64,000 nt of DNA from Vibrio penaeicida (GCF_019977755.1 NZ_AP025145.1:1674001-1738000), one strand, 5' to 3'. Positions 1 through 8,361 are shown, numbered from the stretch's first letter. Made by a program: numbers and translations. The notes: generated by a model not told the origin, from the sequence alone.

Positions 1-757
1 ACCCAGTTTTCTGTTAGCTCACGTACCTCTTTTAACGTTCTGAACACATACATGTTGAGTATTTCATCTCGATAGGTCCGGTTGAACCTTTCAACAAACG
101 AGTTTTGTGTGGGCTTGCCTGGCTGTATGAATTCGAGTTGTATGTCATGTTGTTCCGCCCATTCAGCTAAAGCCGTTGAGATAAACTCTGGACCGTTATC
201 CATACGTAACTGACTCGGATAACCTCGCCAGGCGACGATGCGTTCCAACACGCGAACAACTCTTTGAGCGGGAAGATTCAAGTCAATTTCAATGGCCAGC
301 ACTTCACGGTTAAAGTCATCGATAACATTGAACGTCCTGAAGCGTCTACCACACATCAGTGAATCGCTCATGAAATCCATTGACCAACATTGATTGAACG
401 TTTCTGGCACACAGAGAGGGGCAGGCTCTCTTGTTGGTAGCCGCTTCTTTCCACGACGGCGCTTATTCAACTTCAGTTCGCAGTAGAGTCGATGCACTCG
501 TTTGTGGTTCCAGCGATACCCCCATCGCTTAAGCACTTTGAATAACATGCCAAAACCATATGCAGGATAACGTTCAACGGCTTCTTGCAAGGCGGCAATC
601 ACAGGGGTATCTCGGTGCTTATCTGGTCGATACCGATAGACCGAGTCACTGATGCCGACTAAACGACAAGCCCTACGCAGACTCACACAGTGACAATTAT
701 TGACGTAATCCACCCACTCTCGCCGAATCGTGGGCTTTACAGCTTTTTTTCGACGAT
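1..757 (-). CDS. IS3-family transposase OrfB, DDE integrase domain (partial)
   Basis: Reading frame on the minus strand running off the left edge, made by -1 frameshifting from orfA at the A-rich stretch around 742-750. The translation shows the rve integrase core: a WSMDFMSD segment (first catalytic Asp), RMDNGPEF (second Asp) and QPGKPTQNSFVERFNR (catalytic Glu). It joins the cut element ends to target DNA together with OrfA. The last residues are missing because the window starts inside the gene. Family is clear; whether the element is active cannot be judged. Confidence 0.85.
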
Positions 758-1003
758 ATCCTTAAGGATTTTATGGTCGAGGCTCAGTTCAGCAAACATT
801 TGCTTCAGGCGTCGGTTTTCATCCTCAAGCTCCTTCAGTCGCTTCACGTCTGAGGCTTCCATGCCGCCGTACTTGGACTTCCAGTTGTAGTAAGTGGCAT
901 CTGATATGCCATACTCTCGGCAGACCTCTTTGACCAACCTGCCAGCCTCAACTTCTTTCAGAATCTTGACGATTTGCGTTTCTGTATAGCGTGATTTTTT
1001 CAT
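737..1003 (-). CDS. IS3-family transposase OrfA (HTH_Tnp_1)
   Basis: 88-residue protein with an N-terminal helix-turn-helix (residues ~8-45, SDATYYNW motif) followed by a leucine-zipper-like coiled coil (KRLKELEDENRRLKQM). This is the classic OrfA layout of the IS407-like group. It recognises the terminal repeats and multimerises with OrfB. Its 3' end overlaps the start of orfB at a run of A residues, the usual programmed frameshift site. Confidence 0.9.
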   Translation of the reverse strand: MKKSRYTETQIVKILKEVEAGRLVKEVCREYGISDATYYNWKSKYGGMEASDVKRLKELEDENRRLKQMFAELSLDHKILKDIVEKKL

Positions 1004-1078
1004 CAGTGTTCTCCATTTGGTTTAGTTTAAACCGAAGAACTCTAATTCTAAATGTCCCTAGTTTAGGGGATGATTACA

Positions 1079-1542
1079 TAGCCATCTACTAAATCATTAT
1101 CGATAAACGAATTGTACAAAAGCTTGTCATAATTCAATGTTGCAACATGCGACTTGGTTTCCCGAATAAAGTTAACTAATGCGTCCTCAAAGGCTTGAGG
1201 CAACGTACCATTATAGTTATGAAGTTTGGTCGCTACCTTATGAATATAAGTAGCAGTTATTTCTGGAAATGACTGACCATCTTCCGTAAGCCAGTGAATA
1301 TCACCGTCACCGATTGAGTTTAGAGATTTACAATGCGTTATTGCTTGATGAAGTAAATCTAGTTCATCTTCTCCTTGAGGCGCTCCAGAGCGACCAAGGC
1401 AACGCTCTATTAGTTGCTGCTGTTCTAAAGTTAAGAAATCTTCACGTTCCCAGATATCTTCCAAAGCAGCGGTTAAAGAAAAATGAGCAGGATCTAATGA
1501 CATTCCTAACCCATTCCCAAAAATTATTAATTTCCTAGCCAA
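1079..1542 (-). pseudogene. SIR2-like cassette protein, 3' end removed by the IS3 element
   Basis: Starts at a TTG (1542) preceded by GGAG with good spacing. The protein begins with an IFGNGLGMSLD nucleotide-binding-like loop and contains HVATLNYDKLLYNS, the T-x-N-Y-D pattern of SIR2-like/AbiH-type proteins. About 155 native residues remain; then translation enters the insertion sequence and stops at 1063. Full-length relatives would be expected to continue well past this point. It is the most distal visible cassette gene. SIR2-like proteins are often part of anti-phage systems, but no defence role can be shown here. Confidence 0.55.
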
Positions 1543-1571
1543 AATTTACTCCTAATTCTAATAAATAGGGT

Positions 1572-1690
1572 TAACGCCCAGTTAAGTAGCCAAAAACGTA
1601 CAAATGCTGTTTCTGCAAACTACCCTAACCATTAAACCCAACGCAAACTAAAAATGCCACGCGTTTTTGGTCTGCTTGAACTGTTTGTTA
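1572..1690 (-). repeat. integron attC site A
   Basis: Imperfect palindrome bounded by TAACGCC (1572) and GTTA (1690) on the plus strand, with the internal pair GCCACGCG / AAAAACGT. Same 'aagtagccaaaaacg' type as sites C, E, J and L. It belongs to the ORF-less cassette 1691-1998. Confidence 0.9.
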
Positions 1691-1998
1691 GAGCGATACA
1701 AACAGAAAACTCGCTTGGCAATGAAGCACTTAGCTTGCAATCAATGAACAGTATCTTAGCCAACAAAACTTACTGCAACCAGACCACAGAAACCAAAACA
1801 CCGATTCAGTCGAGAATTTAGGGAAGCGAACCGAGAGCAAAGCTTCAAAATTCAGCAAACCAAATTGATTTTGAAAGTTTGCAGCAACTTGGATTGCGAC
1901 GACTTTTCCACTTTGATGCTGGTTGAGAAAGCGAACTCAAAAATACTGAAGCCAGCAACATTCGAATTCCTTACAACCCTTAAATTATCAAAGCGCTA
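1691..1998 (-). repeat. ORF-less integron cassette body, copy 1
   Basis: About 308 bp without a convincing gene in either direction. Near-identical in sequence and length to 3245-3553, 3673-3980, 7924-8230 and 9288-9597. Short frames present in one copy are broken in the others, so coding is unlikely. Confidence 0.85.
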
Positions 1999-2114
1999 TA
2001 ACGCCTTGTTAAGTAGCAGCTAACTACAACTACACTCAAACAAAGCCGCCGTAATCACTAAACCCAACCAAACCAAAATTGCCAAACGTTAGCTGTCTGC
2101 TTGAACAATTGTTA
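1999..2114 (-). repeat. integron attC site B
   Basis: Starts TAACGCC, ends GTTA. It has a distinct internal sequence (GCAGCTAAC / GTTAGCTG) from the others. It follows the membrane-protein cassette gene whose stop codon overlaps the site. Confidence 0.85.
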
Positions 2115-2603
2115 TGTTTTTATTCTTACCACCATCATTGAAAAAAGTACTAAAACTACAAGTGGTAAATACCAAGATGCTACTGTAACTGGAAGCCGCT
2201 CAAATAGTGTTAAATTCAATTCTTGCAATGATTCTAATACCCCCTGCTTCAAGAACGTTAAAATAATTATCGGCGATACTAACTCAGTAATATAAGCTAA
2301 TAGCACACCAAGAGTAATAAGTTGAGAGTTATGAGCTAGTATTTTTAGCTTTACAGTTAGCAACACTAATAGAGCTGTAAATAGTAAACTTAAGACTACA
2401 GCACGAACTAAATCAAGTACTAGACTAGCTTCCGGAAATGGAAGTTGTGCGATCAAGTGCTCGACGTGAAAGGTTTGAAGCAAAGTGATTATAGCTAGGG
2501 CAGCAGACTTGGTATACCACTCAGAATGATAAACAGTTGAGTATAGAAAACATACAAGCAGGCCTGCAATCAGCGGAACACCGTAAGAAACCAGCTTTTT
2601 CAT
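2112..2603 (-). CDS. cassette-encoded multipass membrane protein, unknown function
   Basis: About 163 residues from the ATG at 2603 (MKKLVSYGV). The longer in-frame extension upstream is a translation of attC site C and is not native. Four hydrophobic stretches are visible: residues ~5-22, ~30-45, ~60-85 and ~95-120, with another near the C-terminus. I do not recognise the family. The TAA stop overlaps the GTTA end of attC B, a compact cassette arrangement. Confidence 0.65.
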   Translation of the reverse strand: MKKLVSYGVPLIAGLLVCFLYSTVYHSEWYTKSAALAIITLLQTFHVEHLIAQLPFPEASLVLDLVRAVVLSLLFTALLVLLTVKLKILAHNSQLITLGVLLAYITELVSPIIILTFLKQGVLESLQELNLTLFERLPVTVASWYLPLVVLVLFSMMVVRIKT

Positions 2604-2628
2604 AATTCCACCATCCCTGTTAAAAATA

Positions 2629-2747
2629 TAACGCCCAATTAAACTGCCAAAAACGTACAAATGCCGCTTCTGCAAACTACCCTAAACACAAAACTCAACG
2701 CAAACTAAAAATGCCATGCGTTTTTGGTCTGTTTGAATTGTTTGTTA
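2629..2747 (-). repeat. integron attC site C
   Basis: Bounded by TAACGCC and GTTA. Internal arms as in site A with a few substitutions. Terminates the cassette carrying the secreted protein at 2758-3096. Confidence 0.9.
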
Positions 2748-2757
2748 GGGTTCGAGG

Positions 2758-3096
2758 TTAATTGTCTACGTAGAAATGTTTTTCATGAGGTACTGAGCTC
2801 CCCCAGTTACAATGCCCTATGTTATCGGCAAGAATAAAAGTTACTTTTTTTCCACCCATAAAAGCGGCAATAGCTACAGAAGCATGAGCACGACCTGCTT
2901 CCGTGGTGAGATCTATATACACTCGTCTAGCGCAACTTGGTAGCCCTGACTTAGGTGCCCCGTCCATATGAACATGCAACACATTACCTTCTGGTGTTAA
3001 TCGCGTGGGGACACCTGGTCCCATTGAAGCGGCATATGAAATGGCAGGAACACTACACGCCACCAAGACTATTGCTCGAAGTATACATTTAATCAC
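2758..3096 (-). CDS. cassette-encoded small secreted protein, unknown function
   Basis: 112 residues starting at GTG (3096) behind AAGGAGC. Residues 1-22 form a signal peptide (MIKCILRAIVLVACSVPAISYAA) with an AXA-type cleavage site. The mature part has three cysteines (SC-ARR and GHCNW), so a disulphide is possible. Its position between attC D and attC C marks it as a gene cassette. Function not recognised; likely periplasmic or secreted. Confidence 0.7.
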   Translation of the reverse strand: MIKCILRAIVLVACSVPAISYAASMGPGVPTRLTPEGNVLHVHMDGAPKSGLPSCARRVYIDLTTEAGRAHASVAIAAFMGGKKVTFILADNIGHCNWGSSVPHEKHFYVDN

Positions 3097-3125
3097 AATA
3101 AGCTCCTTTTTTGATATTTTGACCC

Positions 3126-3244
3126 TAACACCCGCTTAAGCCGCTGCCAATGCACTACGAAAGTGAACGCATAACACCTTAATCACTAAAATCACCGCAA
3201 ACCAAAAATGCCACGCGTTGGCAGTCCGCTTGAAGCGTTTGTTG
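3126..3244 (-). repeat. integron attC site D (different type)
   Basis: Starts TAACACC and ends GTTG. Internal arms are CCGCTGCCAATGC / GCGTTGGCAGTCC, i.e. the type seen at site H rather than A, C, E. It nevertheless belongs to a cassette with the common ORF-less body. Confidence 0.85.
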
Positions 3245-3553
3245 TAGGGCAACAAGTAACAAGATCGCTTGGCAACGAAGCATTTAATCTGCATTTGATA
3301 AACGCCATCCTAACCAACAAATCCTTCTGCAACCAGACCACAGAACTTATAACACCAACCCTGTCGAGAATTTAAGAAAACGACCCGAGAGTAAGGCTTC
3401 AAAATTCGGTGAACCAGAATGATTTTGAAAAACCTACATCGACTTGGCTTGCGATGGCTTTACCACCTTGACTCTGGCTGAGAAATCGAATTCAGAAACA
3501 CCAAAGCCAGCAACTTTCAAGAACCTTACAACCGTTGAATTATTAAAGCGCTA
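3245..3553 (-). repeat. ORF-less integron cassette body, copy 2
   Basis: Second copy of the ~308-bp non-coding body, here joined to attC D. Somewhat more diverged from copy 1 than copy 3 is. A plus-strand reading frame that runs from here through attC E (3444-3803) is not conserved in other copies. Confidence 0.85.
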
Positions 3554-3672
3554 TAACGCCCAGTTAAGTAGCCAAAAACGTACAAATGCGGTTTCTGCAA
3601 GCTACCCTAAACACAAAACTCACCGCAAACTAAAAATGCCACGCGTTTTTGGTCTGCTTGAACTGTTTGTTA
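3554..3672 (-). repeat. integron attC site E
   Basis: TAACGCC to GTTA, type A arms. Belongs to ORF-less cassette copy 3. Confidence 0.9.
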
Positions 3673-3980
3673 GAGCGATACAAACAAAAAACTCACTTGG
3701 CAATGAAGCACTTAGCTTGCATTCAATGAACAGTATCTTAGCCAACAAAACCTTCTGCAACCAGACCACAAAACCCAAAACACCGATTCAGTCGAGAATT
3801 TAGGGAAACGAGCCGAGAGCAAAGCTTCAAAATTCAACGAACCGAATTGATTTTGAAAGCTTACAGCAACTTGGATTTCGACGACTTTTCCACCTTGATG
3901 CTGGTTGAGGAATCAAATTCTAAAACACTGAAGCCAGCAATTTTCGAGAGCCTTACAACTCTTTAATTATCAAAGCGCTA
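3673..3980 (-). repeat. ORF-less integron cassette body, copy 3
   Basis: Directly adjacent to the copy 2 cassette, so two ORF-less cassettes sit in tandem (3126-3980). Very similar to copy 1. Confidence 0.85.
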
Positions 3981-4099
3981 TAACGCCAGCTTAAACCGCA
4001 GACAACGCACTAAACAAGCCACTGCATGACGCCTTAAACACTAAAACCCCTGCAAACCAAAAGTGCCACGCGTTGTTTGTCGGTTTGAAGCTTTTGTTA
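3981..4099 (-). repeat. integron attC site F
   Basis: TAACGCC to GTTA, arms CCGCAGACAACGC / GCGTTGTTTGTCGG. Same type as site G. Follows gene 4113-4781. Confidence 0.9.
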
Positions 4100-4112
4100 T
4101 GTGCGTAGCTTA

Positions 4113-4781
4113 TTAGATACTGAATACATAGTTTGGATACTCATCATTAAGTGCTTCCACTACCTCAAACCAAGCACTTTTATGGAGTAATTTAGGGGGA
4201 ATAGCTTCTGGAGTTAAAGACCAACTCTGTAAGTTAAAACCCCAAGATACCCCTCCCACTGGATAGAACACCCCTTCAATTTCAGATAGTCCAAACAATT
4301 TTCCATTCCAAGTTAATGTTATATGAGGAGCCGAAGTCCAACCAGGATTGTCTCGAAAAACCTCCCCCACACTATAAAATGGATTACTGCTATCACGTTT
4401 CTCTTGGCTGACAACATCAACAAAAACCCAGTTTGGTCCAAAGTTACCTAAGGACGCATGTTTACCAGAAAACTGTACATCACCCGATGTTTCCACAATA
4501 TGTAGCCAGTGTGTAACTTTTGAGAAAGAAACCTCAATTGATGGGAACTTTGGAGCAAAGCAATGAGTATTACCTGAAGCGACAAACCGGATATCAAAAA
4601 TCTCAGTTTGATTCCACAGGTCAATACTGTATTTTTTTATCGTGGAATCATTCAAGCATGAATAATAGCTACCATTTTCAATATTTGTTGAGAGATATGA
4701 GTTCCGATAGACACCGAACGACAGGTAGGCACTAAGAGCAACTATGAGTATGAGCAACAAACAAAAAATATATTTTTTCAT
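4113..4781 (-). CDS. cassette-encoded membrane-anchored protein, unknown function
   Basis: About 222 residues from the ATG at 4781, preceded by GGAGGTG. Further upstream in-frame sequence is attC G. A single N-terminal hydrophobic segment (KKYIFCLLLILIVALSAY) suggests an inner-membrane anchor with the bulk outside the cytoplasm. The rest is tryptophan-rich (for example FGPNWVFVD, WNGKLFGL, VSWGFNLQSW) and probably beta-rich. I do not recognise the family. Confidence 0.65.
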   Translation of the reverse strand: MKKYIFCLLLILIVALSAYLSFGVYRNSYLSTNIENGSYYSCLNDSTIKKYSIDLWNQTEIFDIRFVASGNTHCFAPKFPSIEVSFSKVTHWLHIVETSGDVQFSGKHASLGNFGPNWVFVDVVSQEKRDSSNPFYSVGEVFRDNPGWTSAPHITLTWNGKLFGLSEIEGVFYPVGGVSWGFNLQSWSLTPEAIPPKLLHKSAWFEVVEALNDEYPNYVFSI

Positions 4782-4812
4782 ACCTTCTAAATTCACCTCC
4801 ATCGACAGCACA

Positions 4813-4929
4813 TAACGCCAGCTTAAACCGCAGACAACGCACAAAACAAGCCGTTGCATTACGCCTTAAACACCTAAATCACCGCAAACCAAAAATGCCA
4901 CGCGTTGTTTGTCGGCTTGAAGCTTTTGT
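4813..4929 (-). repeat. integron attC site G, split by IS110 element
   Basis: Starts TAACGCC (4813) and proceeds normally to TTGAAGCTTTTGT (4929). The remaining end, GTTTGTTATG, is found at 6109-6118 after the insertion. The attC of the cassette encoding 6114-6683 is thus broken near its outer simple site. Confidence 0.85.
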
Positions 4930-4954
4930 ATGGATAATCTTTCCTGAATTCGGG

Positions 4955-5105
4955 TAATGTGAGACCCAGGCTTTAGCTGCAACTAAAGCTTTCTATGGGG
5001 TAGTTCGATTGAAGCTAGGCTCCTCTGTCGAGAGACCGATAACAAACATGAACACCCCATAGGACTCCAAGCACAAACCTCGGATAGTCGACTGGGTCTC
5101 GAACC
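4955..5105 (+). ncRNA. candidate bridge/seek RNA of the IS110 element
   Basis: Nested pairings visible by eye: GAGACCCAG (4961-4969) with CTGGGTCTC (5092-5100); hairpin GCTTTAG (4970-4976) with CTAAAGC (4983-4989); CTATGGGGT (4993-5001) with ACCCCATAG (5054-5062); small hairpin CTCT/AGAG (5023-5034). Inside the 5001-5054 loop, TTGAAGCT (5009-5016) equals the left target flank (4917-4924), and ATAACAAAC (5039-5047) is the reverse complement of the right flank GTTTGTTAT (6109-6117). This is the geometry described for target guides in IS110 bridge RNAs. Transcription is not shown. Confidence 0.6.
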
Positions 5106-5134
5106 CGCATTTCGCAAGCAAGAGTTAGCTTATT

Positions 5135-6091
5135 ATGAATACCAATACACTTCAAAACATTAATATCGGCGTTGATACTGGCAAGACGCAACTCGATATT
5201 TTTATACGACCACTTAATCTCTTTTTCGCTGTGTCAAACGACGACAAAGGCATCAAAGACGCCATCAAAACGATAAAAAAACATTCACCTGAACGTATCG
5301 TCATTGAAGCAACCGGACGACTAGAAATGCCTTTTGTCCTAGCATGTGCCGAAGCTCAATTACCGATTGTCCGCGCCAACCCTATTCACGTTAAACGCTT
5401 CGCTGGAGCCATTGGTCGAAGAGCTAAAAACGACCGATTAGATGCTGAGCTTATCGCTTATTACGCAGAAGCTATCATACTCGAAATCTCCATCATAAAG
5501 GCAGAAAACATTCGACTGATGAGTGACTTAGTCATACGTCGCAATCAGCTACTCTCTATGCAAACAATGGAGAAGAATCGAATTCAGGTATTGCCCAAAT
5601 CTCTACATTCGACCATCAAGCCAGTGCTGACTGCCATGAAAAAACAGATTTCAAACATCGAGGATAAGCTGGTTAAACTCATCGAATCGTGTCCAGACTA
5701 TCAGACCAAAAACGACATCCTGCAAAGTGTTCCTGGTATTGGAAACATTGCCGCTGCATCCATCATCAGCAACGTTCCCGAGCTGGGTTACATCACCAAC
5801 AAACAAGCCGCTTCACTCATTGGTGTTGCACCCATTACTCGAGAAAGTGGGCGCTACAAAGGCAAGCGAGTGATTCAAGGAGGAAGAGCGCAAGTTCGAA
5901 CTGTTCTGTATATGGCGATGATGTCTGCTATGCAGTGTAACCCTGTTTTCAAAGCGACTTATACCCGCCTCGTTCAATCAGGAAAACCAAAGAAAGTCGC
6001 TATCATCGCCTGCGTTCGTAAGATGGTTGTCATCTTAAACTCAATGCTAAGAGATGGCGCCATGTGGGATGAAAATATATCTAAAAATTAA
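5135..6091 (+). CDS. IS110-family transposase (DEDD recombinase)
   Basis: 318 residues. The N-terminal RuvC-like DEDD domain shows Asp14 (IGVDTGKTQ), Glu58 (VIEATG), Asp100 and Asp103 (KNDRLDAE). The C-terminal Tnp_20 domain carries LQSVPGIGNIAAASI (helix-hairpin-helix-like) and ASLIGVAPITRESGRYKGKR, which includes the region of the catalytic serine. It catalyses RNA-guided insertion of the element. The frame is complete, so the element may be active. It is transcribed opposite to the cassette genes. Confidence 0.95.
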   Translation: MNTNTLQNINIGVDTGKTQLDIFIRPLNLFFAVSNDDKGIKDAIKTIKKHSPERIVIEATGRLEMPFVLACAEAQLPIVRANPIHVKRFAGAIGRRAKNDRLDAELIAYYAEAIILEISIIKAENIRLMSDLVIRRNQLLSMQTMEKNRIQVLPKSLHSTIKPVLTAMKKQISNIEDKLVKLIESCPDYQTKNDILQSVPGIGNIAAASIISNVPELGYITNKQAASLIGVAPITRESGRYKGKRVIQGGRAQVRTVLYMAMMSAMQCNPVFKATYTRLVQSGKPKKVAIIACVRKMVVILNSMLRDGAMWDENISKN

Positions 6092-6113
6092 CTATTGACG
6101 CCATAGTCGTTTG

Positions 6114-6683
6114 TTATGTGTTTACTGGCTCGATGATTTCTTCGTACATCAATTGCCCAGAGTCAATTTTACTGAAATCAATTTCAATTACTGACTCATG
6201 CCCTGAAAAGTCTACAAACTTAAAACTAACCGCATTTACCAATTCTTTAGTTGCTCTATCAACAACGAATGGCATATAGACATGTTGCGCCGTATCTTTT
6301 TGAAATACACAAACGTTAGGAAACAGCAGCTCTCTTGGTGGTGAAATTCTGTGAGCAACACCATTAAAGTTGCTATTTATGTTTCTTGGTACAAAAATCT
6401 TACCCGTAAGATGTGCACCATCCTTATATTTAACTGAAATAATTACGTCTTTGGGGTGAAAATTACTACCAAGCGAGGAAATACTCAATTTATACAAATA
6501 GAAAACGCCTGCCGACACCACTTGCCCTGTTTGATTGTCGGTCATTGTCATATCATCAATGCTTATGCATGAAATAACTTTTCCGACCAATTTCGACTTT
6601 TTCATTTTTTCGTACACATATGGTGCAAGCCATGCCGATGCACCAATTATGCTTACTACCAATGTTAAAGTTTCTTTGTCCAC
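6114..6683 (-). CDS. cassette-encoded protein with N-terminal membrane helix, unknown function
   Basis: About 189 residues if started at GTG 6683, which has AGGAG five bases upstream; an ATG at 6710 lies inside attC H and is less likely. Residues ~3-20 (ETLTLVVSIIGASAWLAPYVY) form a membrane segment. The remainder is a soluble, beta-rich domain with conserved-looking KYKDGAHLTGKIFVPRN. The TAA stop overlaps the outer end of the broken attC G. No function is recognised. Confidence 0.65.
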   Translation of the reverse strand: MDKETLTLVVSIIGASAWLAPYVYEKMKKSKLVGKVISCISIDDMTMTDNQTGQVVSAGVFYLYKLSISSLGSNFHPKDVIISVKYKDGAHLTGKIFVPRNINSNFNGVAHRISPPRELLFPNVCVFQKDTAQHVYMPFVVDRATKELVNAVSFKFVDFSGHESVIEIDFSKIDSGQLMYEEIIEPVNT

Positions 6684-6709
6684 ACATACTCCTAGTTTGA
6701 AAAAACTCA

Positions 6710-6828
6710 TAACGCCCGATTAAGCCGCTGCCAACGCAATACAACGGTTACCGCATTGCGCCTTAAACACTATTATTACTGCAAACCAAAAATGCCACGC
6801 GTTGGCGGTCGGCTTGAAGCGTTTGTTA
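6710..6828 (-). repeat. integron attC site H
   Basis: TAACGCC to GTTA, arms CCGCTGCCAACGC / GCGTTGGCGGTCGG. Confidence 0.9.
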
Positions 6829-6836
6829 TGTACGGT

Positions 6837-7238
6837 CTATAGAGCATCGCTAAACAGTTTTACCATAAGTTCACTATGTTTCCCTAGTAACCCTTTGGTT
6901 TTCAGAGCCATGGCTTCATTCACAGTCATATTCCCGTTTTCAATTTCACTGACAGCATAATGAAGTGCTTGAGCATCATGTATGCAATTTTTAGAGATAA
7001 ACTCCTTGAGTGACTCGCTAGCCCTAAACCATTCTCCGTGTAGCCGATATTCTTGAAATTGAGTATGGATATCATTTTCTGATAGCTCACCCAAATAACC
7101 TCCCAAGAAATTGAGTTTGTCTGGAGAGCCTGTTTGTAATTGTTTTAGCCTTTGTTCAATCAAAGTCATTGTTTTTCCGATCTTTATTAGACCAGTACAC
7201 TCTCCTTGAATGAAATACACAAATGGATTACTAAACAT
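6837..7238 (-). CDS. cassette-encoded GIY-YIG-like (T5orf172/MUG113-type) protein
   Basis: 133 residues from the ATG at 7238 with GGGAG upstream; the longer frame is translated attC. The N-terminus reads VYFIQGECTGLIKIGKT followed by QRLKQLQTGSPDKL. This is the pattern of the T5orf172/MUG113 branch of GIY-YIG nucleases (Y-x-I ... G-x-xKIGxT, then R...LQTGxP). A conserved Glu-Trp-Phe follows (HGEWFRAS), a usual position for the family's acidic residue. Probable DNA-binding or nuclease activity; in vivo role unknown. Short for the family but seemingly complete. Confidence 0.7.
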   Translation of the reverse strand: MFSNPFVYFIQGECTGLIKIGKTMTLIEQRLKQLQTGSPDKLNFLGGYLGELSENDIHTQFQEYRLHGEWFRASESLKEFISKNCIHDAQALHYAVSEIENGNMTVNEAMALKTKGLLGKHSELMVKLFSDAL

Positions 7239-7266
7239 ATATAGCTCCCGATTTCCACACAGTACA

Positions 7267-7386
7267 TAACGCCCTGTTAAGGTGTGAGCAACGCAATACT
7301 GAAGTTCCCGCATACCACCTTAAACACAAATCGCAACGCATAGCAAAAATGCCAAGCGTTGCGAATCACTCTTAAACAGATTGTTA
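7267..7386 (-). repeat. integron attC site I
   Basis: TAACGCC to GTTA, arms GTGTGAGCAACGC / GCGTTGCGAATCAC. Confidence 0.85.
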
Positions 7387-7399
7387 TACCCGTACTGTG

Positions 7400-7714
7400 T
7401 TAACTGTACACACCCCAATCACGAGGAACAAGCCAGTTAGTTTGCCATGTAACAAACTCACTTGGACAGAACTCGTCGTTTAGAAATTCCATCGTTACGA
7501 CTTGACCTGGTAACAAAGATAAAACGTGATTTTTCTGATCACTTTCGTAATCCCAGAGGTGGAAACGATCGTCTTTATTGTGTGCTCTTCTACTTGGTCC
7601 GAAGTCCATAGGAGCACAAAGTCGAGTTAACTGACGACCATCCTCTTTAGAGAAAAATGTAAGGTTAATTTTAGTCTTGGCATGAATTGAATCAATAAAT
7701 TGAGCTTTCTGCAT
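7400..7714 (-). CDS. cassette-encoded small conserved protein, unknown function
   Basis: 104 residues, ATG at 7714 with GGAG seven bases upstream. No signal or membrane segment; aromatic-rich (RFHLWDYES, FVTWQTNW, RDWGVYS). It has the look of a compact soluble protein that I have seen annotated only as hypothetical. A WYL- or SH3-like fold is possible but cannot be shown. Lies between attC J and attC I. Confidence 0.65.
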   Translation of the reverse strand: MQKAQFIDSIHAKTKINLTFFSKEDGRQLTRLCAPMDFGPSRRAHNKDDRFHLWDYESDQKNHVLSLLPGQVVTMEFLNDEFCPSEFVTWQTNWLVPRDWGVYS

Positions 7715-7804
7715 AGTTTACTCCTTATATGCAACTTGAAACCCAATATAACCACACTATTTGCATTGATAATGTGCAATTTCTCAAATTTATCGGATAG
7801 GGTA

Positions 7805-7923
7805 TAACGTCCAGTTAAGTAGCCAAAAACGTACAAATGCGGTTTCTGCAAACTACCTTAAACACAAAACTCAACGCAAGCTAAAAATGCCACGCGTTTT
7901 TGGTCTGCTTGAACTGTTTGTTG
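7805..7923 (-). repeat. integron attC site J
   Basis: Starts TAACGTC and ends GTTG; type A arms. Belongs to ORF-less cassette copy 4. Confidence 0.85.
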
Positions 7924-8230
7924 TAGCGCAACGAACAACAAACTTACTTGGCAATGACGCACTTAACTTGCATTCAATGAACTGAATCTTAGCCAACAAA
8001 ACCTTCTGCAACCAGACCACAAAACCCAAAACACCGAATCAGTCGAGAATTTAGGAAAACGCGCCAAGAGCAAAACTTCAAAACCCAACGAACCAAATTG
8101 CTTTTGAAAGCATACAGCGACTTGGTTTGCGAGGATTTACCACCTTGATTCAGGCTAAGAAATCGAACTCAAAAACACTGAAGTCAGCTACTTTCGAGAA
8201 CCTTACAATCTTTAAATTATCAAAGCGCTA
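7924..8230 (-). repeat. ORF-less integron cassette body, copy 4
   Basis: 307 bp, same body as copies 1-3 and 5, with scattered substitutions. Confidence 0.85.
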
Positions 8231-8350
8231 TAACGCCCAATTAAGGTGTGAAGCACGCTACCACTGAACTTAATTTGACCACCGTAAACACTACGCTAAA
8301 CCCAAACCAAAAATGCCAAGCGTGCTGAATCACTCTTAAATTGTTTGTTA
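8231..8350 (-). repeat. integron attC site K
   Basis: TAACGCC to GTTA, arms GTGTGAAGCACGC / GCGTGCTGAATCAC. Confidence 0.9.
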
Positions 8351-8361
8351 TACAAATTCTA

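Larger units (their letters stand above)
1..1078 (-). mobile_element. IS3-family (IS407-like group) insertion sequence, left part outside window
   Basis: Two overlapping reading frames on the minus strand, orfA and orfB, show the typical IS3 arrangement with an A-rich slippage stretch between them. The inner boundary is placed near 1078 because the flanking gene (TTG start at 1542) loses homology-like sequence there and the terminal bases read TGTAATCATCCCC on the minus strand. The other end lies outside the window. The exact end and any target duplication cannot be verified. Confidence 0.85.
4930..6113 (+). mobile_element. IS110-family insertion sequence inserted in attC G
   Basis: About 1.18 kb, containing one transposase gene (5135-6091), a 200-bp 5' non-coding leader and only ~20 bp after the stop codon. 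No terminal inverted repeats are evident, as usual for IS110. The ends are ambiguous by several bases because TTTGT occurs at both junctions. The long leader and short trailer fit the arrangement known for the IS110 subgroup. Confidence 0.85.

Noticed and set aside
3444..3803. 119-codon plus-strand frame across an ORF-less body and attC E
   Set aside because: It reads through an attC and is broken in the other four copies of the same body; no ribosome binding site.
4802..4859. Extended N-termini of cassette genes (also near 2604-2675, 7239-7313, 7715-7851)
   Set aside because: These are translations of attC sequence; each gene has an internal start with a better ribosome binding site.
4930..6113. 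Assignment of the IS110-family element to the IS1111 subgroup because it lies in attC
   Set aside because: The long non-coding region is upstream of the transposase and no clear subterminal inverted repeats were found, so the subgroup is left open.
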